Shown piece after piece: positions 1 through 5,169 of a DNA stretch of 5,169 nucleotides (position 1 is the first letter of the stretch; each line of letters opens with the position of its first letter). Under the pieces are notes generated by a model, which was not told the origin of the DNA, did not search any database, and worked only from the letters and a program-made list of their open reading frames with translations. Location of the stretch: the NCBI GenBank assembly GCA_913062745.1, contig CAJXXJ010000327.1, positions 1-5,169 on the forward strand, written 5' to 3'. Source of the stretch: an uncultured Phaeodactylibacter sp. (lineage in GTDB: Bacteria; Bacteroidota; Bacteroidia; Chitinophagales; Saprospiraceae). A program made the position numbers and the translations under genes.

Positions 1-70
1 AGCCCCGGCGGTGCTGGAAGCGCAGCGGCGGCGGGAGCGGATTCTGCGGTTGGGGCGGGAGGAGCTGTGA
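1..70 (+). CDS. 3' end of a rightward gene with an Arg/Glu-rich tail (partial, unidentified)
   Basis: The frame beginning at base 2 is open to a TGA at 68-70 and gives 22 residues ending in RERILRLGREEL. The stretch is very GC-rich (52 of 70 bases by hand count) with G/C-ending codons, which fits real coding sequence in a high-GC genome. The charged, helical, Arg/Glu-rich tail resembles the C-terminal tails often seen after the nuclease domain of Uma2-family proteins, and a Uma2-like gene lies convergently 11 bases away. The fragment is far too short to name, and any protein with a charged C-terminal helix would look similar. The start and most of the gene lie outside the window. Confidence 0.5.
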   Translation, partial: APAVLEAQRRRERILRLGREEL

Positions 71-81
71 GGGGTTGAATG

Positions 82-660
82 CTATTTCCCCCGGTTAGCG
101 ATACGCTTAATATCTATGGCCAGGCCTTCCGTAAGTTCTACCTGATCCTCCCAGTCATAGATGCGCCAGGCGTTTTTGCCTTGTTCGGCAATCAGTACCT
201 TTTGCGTATCCGTGAAAATCCAAACGACTTTCGCTACACCAAACTGGATCAGGTCCTCGGTTTTTTCATGGTAGTACCCTAAAGGATTGCTGACTTCCTG
301 AAGGTCTGCTTTGGTGTCAATCTCGATCACTAATTCAGGTGGGACATCCAAATACTGATCGTTTAAGTCTTCCACTAAGTCCGATTTGATTACGGCTATA
401 TCTGCTGCTCTCCAGGCGTTTTTACCAAATCTCAGCCCAAGCTCGTTTGTAAAGATCAGGTATTCATTTCCATAAAAGGAACGAAGAAGATAGATCAACT
501 CAGCAACAATGAGCGCTTGTAATTTGCTGCTACCCATAATTTCATCTATTTGCTTGTTTCCGGTCAGGTAGTCTTTGTAGCCTTGGTAGTAAATGGGCTT
601 ACCACCAACCATTTCATAGACCAGACTTTTAGGGATGTGCTTGGTAGCTTGTTCCATCAT
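82..660 (-). CDS. Uma2 family (DUF820) PD-(D/E)XK nuclease-like protein
   Basis: This 192-residue protein matches the layout of the Uma2/DUF820 family, a PD-(D/E)XK-fold group annotated as putative endonucleases whose biological role is largely unknown. Seen in the sequence: an N-terminal helix and 'GKPIYYQGY' segment where the family has its 'ydGe.i' strand; residues near 84-93 (RAADIAVIKSD) with Asp87 in the place of the usual 'PDv.v' acid; 107-115 (PPELVIEID) with Glu113 and Asp115 in the place of the family's 'PdLvvEv'; and 132-149 (EKTEDLIQFGVAKVVWIF), corresponding to 'K...Y...GV.eyWiv', with Lys133. The length is normal for the family, so the fold appears complete. The start is ATG at 658-660, with a second ATG directly after it, and there is no Shine-Dalgarno sequence, as is common in Bacteroidota. 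The gene is visibly poorer in GC (roughly 40% in sampled 60-base blocks) than the genes on both sides, suggesting transfer or relaxed selection. It lies 79 bases downstream of the barrel gene and converges on the partial gene at the left edge. Confidence 0.88.
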   Translation of the reverse strand: MMEQATKHIPKSLVYEMVGGKPIYYQGYKDYLTGNKQIDEIMGSSKLQALIVAELIYLLRSFYGNEYLIFTNELGLRFGKNAWRAADIAVIKSDLVEDLNDQYLDVPPELVIEIDTKADLQEVSNPLGYYHEKTEDLIQFGVAKVVWIFTDTQKVLIAEQGKNAWRIYDWEDQVELTEGLAIDIKRIANRGK

Positions 661-739
661 TTGATGATTTATTAAACTTGTAAACCAGCATGGGGCAGTG
701 TAAGTTCCCTGAGAGCATGTTTGGAGCTTGTTCCTATTC

Positions 740-1414
740 TTACCGCCTCAGCCATACTCCGGCCCGGACACCGAACGACAGGTCCGGCACCCAGCGGTCT
801 CCGGCGGGTGTATTGTCTGAACTCATGCCCCATTCCTCGGTAGGCTCCTCAAAGCTGCGTGTTTTATTGACTGTGTCCAGATAGCGTACCGACCGGAAGG
901 CTGCCCCCAGTCCGCAGTAGAAGTCGAAGTAAAACCATTTGCCGAACGTATCGTGGTAGCCCGATTTGAGCAGCAGGCCTGTTTTACGCCGTACTTTGGT
1001 TGCTCCGTCCACCGCATAGCGCAATTGGTCCGTATCTTCAAAAGAGGTACGGGTAAACGTGGTACGGTTCTCACTATGCGGTATTTCCAAGCCAAAATAG
1101 AGGCGGCTCAGGCCGGCGCGCCCCGGAGGGCTGTACCGCACTTCCGGACGGATGCTGAAGTACTCGTAGCCTACTTCGTTGGAGCGGGGAAACCACCGCT
1201 GTTTTATAAATAGGCTATGTGCCGCGTCGATAATCACGGTAACACGCCCCAGCTGAAGATGCGTACCGAGGCGGAAACGGGAATTGAGGTTGATCAGGTC
1301 AGTAGGTGCCAGGTGGAGGCCAACACGAAGGCGGGGCTCCTTGTCTGCTTGAGCTTGTAGTAAGGTAGCAGAGGCCATTAGCAATGCAATCAGAAAGCAA
1401 ATCCTGTTTTTCAT
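740..1414 (-). CDS. Exported small outer-membrane beta-barrel-like protein (unnamed)
   Basis: The product has 224 residues. Residues 1-21 form a signal peptide (MKNR, a hydrophobic core, then LLQA), with likely signal peptidase I cleavage before Gln22. The mature part is rich in alternating polar/hydrophobic strands: LRVGLHLAP, RLGTHLQLGRVTVIIDAAHSLF, YFSIRPEVRYSP, LYFGLEIPH, TGLLLKSGYH, WFYFDFYCGLGAAFRSVRY and a closing LSFGVRAGVWL. The 'SIRPEVRYSP' and 'CGLGAAFRSVRY' strands recall small Bacteroidota outer-membrane barrels of the DUF3575 type, but I cannot assign a family firmly. I chose the ATG at 1412-1414; an in-frame TTG at 1421-1423 would add three residues in front of a good signal-peptide start and is less likely. 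The gene follows the 800-residue T9SS cargo gene by 55 bases in the same direction with no visible terminator, so co-transcription is plausible. It is shorter than PorP/SprF proteins (about 300 residues), so I do not call it one. The function is unknown. Confidence 0.8.
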   Translation of the reverse strand: MKNRICFLIALLMASATLLQAQADKEPRLRVGLHLAPTDLINLNSRFRLGTHLQLGRVTVIIDAAHSLFIKQRWFPRSNEVGYEYFSIRPEVRYSPPGRAGLSRLYFGLEIPHSENRTTFTRTSFEDTDQLRYAVDGATKVRRKTGLLLKSGYHDTFGKWFYFDFYCGLGAAFRSVRYLDTVNKTRSFEEPTEEWGMSSDNTPAGDRWVPDLSFGVRAGVWLRR

Positions 1415-1469
1415 ACTCAGCAAATTAATAAAAAAACGTATGCCCGAATATGGAGTAAATGGTTTAGTC

Positions 1470-3872
1470 CTAATGTACGACCACTTTTACCACCTGTATG
1501 GCTGTCTTCGATTGCGCATGCAGGGTATAAAGCCCCGGGGGCAAGCCGCTCAGGTTCATGGTGTGCTGCTCTGAGAAAGGCCCTTGTGCGTGGTGTACTG
1601 CCTGCCCGGTGCTGTTCCAAACCTGCAGTTGCTCAATGTGCTGCCCGGGGAACTGCACGTGCAGCTGCCCGGCGGTAGGATTGGGAAAAACCTCGAGCTG
1701 CTCCTTTGCCGGAGCATTTTCCACATCTGTAATGATGCCGTTAAAAGTAGCGGTAATGGCCCTTCCGCCAATCGGGATCAGGCTGCCGTCGGCCCGTACG
1801 GCGACGATATCGCGAAAACGCAGGGAAGTAGTATCCGATGGGAGCGGCGTATCGAAAACATCCCGGGCTTGCAGGGTAAGGAATTCAAAAGATTCGGTGC
1901 CTGCAATCAAACTACCGGGTGCTAACGCAAACTTGGCAAAACCAATAAGGCCTTCTTCGTTTAAAGGCATTTTGGCGTACAGGCTATTGGATGAAGCTAA
2001 GATGCCTGGCTCAATAATCGAGACACCATCAAAGTAGCGGGGGTCAAACTCGAGTACAAAGGATAAGCCTTTGAGCTCCGGTACTTCCGCCAAAGAGATG
2101 CGAGTGAAGATGTTATCTCCCGCCGTCACATCTGCAAACGCATTTGGTAAAGTAGAAGAGACTTGCAATTCCGGGCCTTCCACGTAAGTGGGGGTTGCCA
2201 CATAGTCCGGGCGCCGCAGATTGTAATTGAGCTCGGTGACTTCCACATCGGCGATATCAATGGCCCCATTTCCATCGGTATCGGCATGTTTTACGAGTTC
2301 TGTGCTCCATTCGTCGGCTGCCTTGGGGCCCCAGAACAAGCCACCGCTGCGGGTAGGGCCGGTGGCCGTGGCGTTCAGGCCGATTGCCAGCAGGTCTTCC
2401 TGATTAGCGATACCGTCCGCGTTAGCATCTCCGGGCCAGACGCAGTCGGTAGCACAAAGGGCTTGCTCCTGGCAGGCGCTCTCAAGGCCATTGCTGTAGG
2501 CCTCGCGCAGGGCATCGAGCTCGCCGTACATGGCAGAGACGTTTTCCAGGTAGTCATTGCCAGGCACCCGGGTATACAGCCGTGCAGTCACGACCTGTAC
2601 GGATTCATCAGGCTGCAGCGTACCCAACTGAACGCCGCCGATACTCCGGAAATCGCCGGGGGGAAGGGCTTCGCTCTGCATAGACCAACCTTCTGCGTCA
2701 TTAGGGTCATCGGGGAAGGCAAAAGTCGTTTCTTCCACACCGTCCATGTAGCCATTGCCCCCGACGGTCATAGGCGTGCCGTCCCGCCATGTGCCATTCA
2801 TATACCGGTAGAATTCAAGGGGCCCATCCGGTGAGGTATTACCGGGGGCATCGGGCCCAAATTGATTGTAAATAATGTACGAAGTTAAAGGGTGGCTCAG
2901 GATAACCGTTGATTGTACAGGCGGGGTATCACCAAAACTGCCTACGCCCTGCGGGCAGGGTGTTTGGTCAACCGGGTTGTTGTTGTACGCAAAAAAGGCA
3001 TCTTTTTCAGGAGCGGAGCCCATGTAGTCATCGGTGTAACAACCCAGGTCAAGGTCCGCCCAAATCGCAAATTGCAGGGAATCCAGGGGTTCCGTCCCCC
3101 GGTTGATGAGCTTGTGCTGAATGAATACTGTGCGGTCCAGGATATTGCCTCCGCAACTGACGGCCCATGACGTCCGCTGTATTTCCATATTGAGCGGATT
3201 TCCTAAAGACTCACTATGCACATTGCCGGCATCGTTGAGTACGCTCCAGACGATTTGGCCGGGCGTCACGGCTATACCCTCCAGCGCCGGGTAGTCGCCG
3301 GCCATCGGGTCGTATAGGCCATCGCCATCGGTATCGGCAAATGGGGCCAGGCCGTGCTCATCATCAGGGAGCGGGAAGCCGAATGCCTCTTCGAAATAGG
3401 GATTGCCTTTGCCGGGCCATTCCATGATAGCGGGCAGGGGGTTGTCAAGGGTGCCGTTGTCTGCGAAGTCAGCCCGGTGCATTGCGATCTCATACTGGCG
3501 TACACTCCAGGTACGGTCCCAGTTGGCGCAGTCTTCAGCATCAATAATGCCGCCGGCGGACAGCGGGCCGGCGAAGTAATCACTTCTTCCCTGAGACCGG
3601 CCGTAGTCCTGAGCTGCCACTCTCAGGTTGCCACCGGAATCAATGGCGCCCAGCCATAGCCCTTCGGCGAAAATCGTGCCGGGCATGCCGGGGGCGCTTG
3701 TGATTGTAAACTGCGCCTCCGAACCATCCCAAAAGAGGTCGCCACCGGTCGTGATGCCGGCTTGTATTTCATTGGCAAATAAAAGCGTGTTGCTTTCAGG
3801 CAGCTCGCACTGTGCACTGAGTGCATGCTGAAAGGCAGTGGCTGCAAGTAGTAGAAGTATCCGGATTTGCAT
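1470..3872 (-). CDS. Secreted T9SS type A cargo protein with dockerin-like and cohesin-like domains
   Basis: The product has 800 residues. Residues 1-20 are a signal peptide (MQIR, a Leu/Ala core, then ALSA) cut before Gln21. Residues about 25-465 form a large region found, as I recall it, in many unnamed exported Bacteroidota proteins: 'GGDLFWDG', 'IFAEGLWLGA', 'EWPGKGNP', a calcium-loop-like DTDGDGLYD at 180-188, and 'AIWADLDLGCYTDDYMG' near 269-285. Residues 482-493 and 531-542 are two dockerin/EF-hand-type loops with acidic or Asn ligands at positions 1, 3, 5, 9 and 12 (D482, N484, D486, N490, D493; D531, D533, N535, D539, D542). Residues about 567-711 resemble a cohesin/CBM-like beta sandwich ('VPELKGLSFVLEFDP', 'PGIL', 'GLIGFAKF', 'VRADGSLIPI'). 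Residues about 725-800 are the type A sorting domain (Por_Secre_tail): 'LEVFPNPTAGQLHV', then 'NLSGLPPGLYTLHA' and a basic Val-rich end. The protein should cross the outer membrane by T9SS and be anchored or released there. Start ATG at 3870-3872; no Shine-Dalgarno sequence is seen. The ligand is unknown. Confidence 0.92.
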   Translation of the reverse strand: MQIRILLLLAATAFQHALSAQCELPESNTLLFANEIQAGITTGGDLFWDGSEAQFTITSAPGMPGTIFAEGLWLGAIDSGGNLRVAAQDYGRSQGRSDYFAGPLSAGGIIDAEDCANWDRTWSVRQYEIAMHRADFADNGTLDNPLPAIMEWPGKGNPYFEEAFGFPLPDDEHGLAPFADTDGDGLYDPMAGDYPALEGIAVTPGQIVWSVLNDAGNVHSESLGNPLNMEIQRTSWAVSCGGNILDRTVFIQHKLINRGTEPLDSLQFAIWADLDLGCYTDDYMGSAPEKDAFFAYNNNPVDQTPCPQGVGSFGDTPPVQSTVILSHPLTSYIIYNQFGPDAPGNTSPDGPLEFYRYMNGTWRDGTPMTVGGNGYMDGVEETTFAFPDDPNDAEGWSMQSEALPPGDFRSIGGVQLGTLQPDESVQVVTARLYTRVPGNDYLENVSAMYGELDALREAYSNGLESACQEQALCATDCVWPGDANADGIANQEDLLAIGLNATATGPTRSGGLFWGPKAADEWSTELVKHADTDGNGAIDIADVEVTELNYNLRRPDYVATPTYVEGPELQVSSTLPNAFADVTAGDNIFTRISLAEVPELKGLSFVLEFDPRYFDGVSIIEPGILASSNSLYAKMPLNEEGLIGFAKFALAPGSLIAGTESFEFLTLQARDVFDTPLPSDTTSLRFRDIVAVRADGSLIPIGGRAITATFNGIITDVENAPAKEQLEVFPNPTAGQLHVQFPGQHIEQLQVWNSTGQAVHHAQGPFSEQHTMNLSGLPPGLYTLHAQSKTAIQVVKVVVH

Positions 3873-4060
3873 ACGCGGCTTGTTTTGATGTGGACACTTA
3901 AGATAGGCCTTTTTCGAAAGGAATCAAATGGAAAGCTATGGATGCCGTCCATTTCCGGGTGGCCCTGCCCGCTTACTGTGTGAAGGTATGGTAATGATGG
4001 TGAGAAATGCCTGGTTTTTTCCCCTTCTGCCTTTATTCGGATCGTCAAGCTCCCCACACC

Positions 4061-4072
4061 AGGCCATGGCCT
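4061..4072. repeat. Perfect 12-base palindrome AGGCCATGGCCT
   Basis: The sequence AGGCCATGGCCT reads identically on both strands and lies in the divergent intergenic region, immediately to the left of the weak promoter-like elements of the rightward gene. A palindrome in this place could be a dimeric regulator's operator. In a GC-rich genome one such 12-mer can also arise by chance, and no second copy is seen in the window. Confidence 0.25.
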
Positions 4073-4102
4073 TTCGGGTTTGCCCAAAATTCCGTATTTT
4101 AG
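4073..4102 (+). promoter_or_regulatory. Possible Bacteroidota-type promoter for the rightward gene
   Basis: The Bacteroidota primary sigma factor recognises TTTG-like sequences about 19-21 bases upstream of TAnnTTTG. Here TATTTTAG at 4095-4102 matches seven of the eight positions (counting the two free ones), and TTC at 4073-4075 stands 19 bases upstream as an imperfect -33 element. Transcription would begin near 4107-4110, leaving a leader of about 57 bases to the ATG at 4166 or about 15 bases to the ATG at 4124. Both elements are imperfect, so this is only a candidate. Confidence 0.22.
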
Positions 4103-4165
4103 ACAATCCAATACCCCACGCTTATGGATTTTCGTATATACTCGGAACGGAGAGGTTTGGGCGTA

Positions 4166-5169
4166 ATGCACAAACCCGACGCACGAGTATATGCCGACAC
4201 GAAGTCATGTTTGGCCCCAAACTACTTCGTCGTCGGTATAGTATGCTCTGCGACAGCTGCATTTTCCCGGCTTCTGGCTGCCGGTTTGTTCCTGTTGGCC
4301 AACGTCCTTTCCGCACAAGTCAACCTGGTCCCCAATCCCGGCTTCGAAGACCTGAGCGACTGCGCACTCGACTACGGCCGGGCCGATAAAGCTGTGCCCT
4401 GGCAGGTGGTTAATGCACCGGTTGCTACCCCGGACTTGTTTCACTTTTGTTCGCAGAGCGGCTTTTTTGTGCCGCCGAGCGGATGTTTTGGGGTGTTCCC
4501 GCGTACCGGCGAAGGTATGGCCGGCCTGGCACAGATGAACGTGGAAGAGCGCATCTACGCCCGCCTGACGGCCCCGCTTCCTCCTGAGACGGACATTTAC
4601 GTGGCGTTTTCATTCATCCCCCGGCAGAAGTGCGGAGACGAGTTTGAAACCTTTTGCTACTCCAATACTAACGGGCTATCCTTTACGGATACAGAAATGC
4701 AATGGCAGCAGGTCGTGCTGGAATCAGATACCCTGCTGGACAATACCGAAGAATGGACGACTATGCGGGGCTGCTACCGGAGCACGGGCCGGGAGGAGGC
4801 TGTGCTGCTGGGGAATGTCAAAGACGATGCGGAAGAAATCCGGGACTGCGACTATATCGCTCCGGACTTCAATTCTGCCTATTTCTATATTGATGATGTC
4901 ATCGTGGCGCCCTTTGATGTGGTGCCGGATACGATTGTGCTGTGCGGGGAAGAGTCGGTGGCGGTGGAGGTGTCTTTCTTTGGCTTATCCATACAGTGGA
5001 GTGACGGTTGGCAGGGCGGCATGCGGGAGCTGTCGGAAGAAGGCACGTATACGGTTACGGCCGATGCAGGAGCGTGCCTGCTGAGTGATGAGACGGTAGT
5101 CGTTCGGATATCAGATGAGGCTACCGAGGTGGAGCTGGAGTTGTGCGCCGGCAGCGAGCTTGTTTTGGC
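4166..5169 (+). CDS. Exported adhesin-like protein: jelly-roll domain plus Ig-like repeats (partial, runs off right edge)
   Basis: The frame is open from the TAG at 4100-4102 to the window end; from ATG 4166 it gives 334 residues and continues. A signal peptide ends in RLLAAGLFLLANVLSA with cleavage before Gln51. Residues 53-250 begin NLVPNPGFEDLSDC and end in 'AYFYIDDVIVAPFD', the layout of a carbohydrate-binding-like jelly-roll domain common at the N-terminus of saprospirian surface proteins. 'EEWTTMRGCYRSTGREEAVLLGN' (residues 195-217) fits its central strands. From 254 an Ig-like repeat starts (PDTIVLCGEE, 'IQWSDGWQGG', 'EEGTYTVTADAGAC'), and a second begins at about 321 (VELELCAGSELVL). 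Such proteins usually end in more repeats and a T9SS type B or A sorting domain, which would lie outside the window. I chose ATG 4166 because GGAGAGG stands 10 bases upstream. ATG 4124 is in frame and would add 14 residues; TTG 4211 would shorten the long signal region. The start is the uncertain part; the frame is not. Confidence 0.85.
   Translation, partial: MHKPDARVYADTKSCLAPNYFVVGIVCSATAAFSRLLAAGLFLLANVLSAQVNLVPNPGFEDLSDCALDYGRADKAVPWQVVNAPVATPDLFHFCSQSGFFVPPSGCFGVFPRTGEGMAGLAQMNVEERIYARLTAPLPPETDIYVAFSFIPRQKCGDEFETFCYSNTNGLSFTDTEMQWQQVVLESDTLLDNTEEWTTMRGCYRSTGREEAVLLGNVKDDAEEIRDCDYIAPDFNSAYFYIDDVIVAPFDVVPDTIVLCGEESVAVEVSFFGLSIQWSDGWQGGMRELSEEGTYTVTADAGACLLSDETVVVRISDEATEVELELCAGSELVL

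Larger units (their letters stand above)
3873..4165. other. Divergent intergenic region between two exported-protein genes
   Basis: This stretch separates the leftward T9SS cargo gene from the rightward jelly-roll/Ig protein gene and must hold both promoters if both genes have their own. Open frames across it on either strand have no recognisable protein character. Visible elements are: a bulged inverted repeat at 3930-3956 (GGAA plus ATGGA pairing with TCCAT plus TTCC, loop TGCCG), 57-75 bases upstream of the leftward start when placed in the RNA; a five-pair CCTTT/AAAGG inverted repeat at 3908-3921; a perfect 12-base palindrome at 4061-4072; and a weak promoter-like pair at 4073-4102. No RNA gene is recognised. 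If the rightward gene starts at 4124 rather than 4166, this region is correspondingly shorter. Confidence 0.6.

Noticed and set aside
661..739. A terminator or promoter between the barrel-like gene and the Uma2-like gene.
   Set aside because: No stem with a T-run and no paired -33/-7 elements are visible; only a repeated AGCATG on the same strand.
740..1095. Open frames in other registers over the barrel-like gene (minus 823-1095 and plus 953-1213).
   Set aside because: The 740-1414 frame has a signal peptide and a regular strand pattern; the others show neither.
740..1414. Assignment of the barrel-like protein as PorP/SprF.
   Set aside because: It is about 100 residues shorter than that family and lacks its recognisable N-terminal strand pattern.
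1558..2037. A 159-codon plus-strand open frame rich in Cys and Pro, over the cargo gene's C-terminal part.
   Set aside because: Its composition reflects the complement of the sorting-domain and cohesin-like coding sequence, and no family features are present.
2163..2834. A 223-codon open frame on the plus strand inside the T9SS cargo gene.
   Set aside because: It is antisense to a gene with strong domain evidence, its translation shows no recognisable motifs, and long antisense frames are expected in GC-rich coding DNA.
3800..3872. Possible lipoprotein signal in the cargo protein because a Cys follows the signal peptide (SAQC).
   Set aside because: Gln directly before the Cys does not fit a lipobox; cleavage after ALSA before Gln21 fits better, and T9SS cargo uses signal peptidase I.
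3908..3921. The CCTTT-TTCG-AAAGG inverted repeat as a transcription terminator.
   Set aside because: It has only five pairs, no following T-run on either strand, and lies upstream of both divergent genes rather than after one.
3930..3956. A Bacteroidota-type promoter for the leftward cargo gene using TAGCTTTC (complement of 3936-3943).
   Set aside because: The -7 element is close to consensus but I find no TTG-like element 19-21 bases upstream, so the call is unsupported.
3623..4171. A 182-codon minus-strand frame crossing the cargo gene start and the intergenic region.
   Set aside because: It overlaps the signal-peptide region of the real gene in another frame and has no domain character; the 3872 start with a clear signal peptide is preferred.
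3928..4389. A 153-codon plus-strand frame across the intergenic region and the start of the right-edge gene.
   Set aside because: Frame 2 carries the signal peptide and the NLVPNPGFED domain through the overlap; this frame turns into Arg/Pro-rich nonsense there.

Overview
The window reads as a moderately GC-rich member of the Bacteroidota, most likely a saprospirian (Saprospiraceae/Lewinella-like marine or sludge bacterium). This placement is an inference. It rests on a type IX secretion (T9SS) C-terminal sorting domain, three signal peptides that each end in Ala followed by Gln, secreted proteins of the 'NLVPNPGFED' type, and mostly absent Shine-Dalgarno sequences.

Layout, left to right. 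Bases 1-70 hold the last 22 codons of a rightward gene of very high GC and a charged, Arg/Glu-rich tail. Eleven bases later ends a convergent leftward gene (82-660) for a Uma2-family PD-(D/E)XK nuclease-like protein, clearly poorer in GC than its surroundings. Further right on the minus strand is a 224-residue signal-peptide-bearing protein that looks like a small outer-membrane beta-barrel (740-1414). It is preceded by an 800-residue secreted protein (1470-3872) with an unnamed Bacteroidota N-terminal region, a dockerin-like pair of calcium loops, a cohesin-like domain and a T9SS type A sorting tail. A divergent intergenic region of about 290 bases (3873-4165) separates it from a rightward gene (about 4166 to beyond the window end). 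That gene encodes another secreted protein with an N-terminal carbohydrate-binding-like jelly-roll domain and Ig-like repeats; it is cut off by the window edge.

How the genes may work together. The 800-residue cargo, the small barrel and perhaps the Uma2 gene lie in one direction with gaps of 55 and 79 bases and no visible terminator, so transcripts may run from 3872 leftward. The first two products are predicted to be exported: one to the cell surface through T9SS, the other into the outer membrane. The divergent gene on the right is also an exported, probably surface-displayed, adhesin-like protein. The Uma2 gene looks unrelated in function and base composition and may be a separate acquisition.

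No RNA gene, CRISPR array, insertion sequence or prophage gene is visible. I see no convincing evidence of a defence system or other wholly new system. The most interesting object is the dockerin-like plus cohesin-like pairing inside a T9SS cargo protein.
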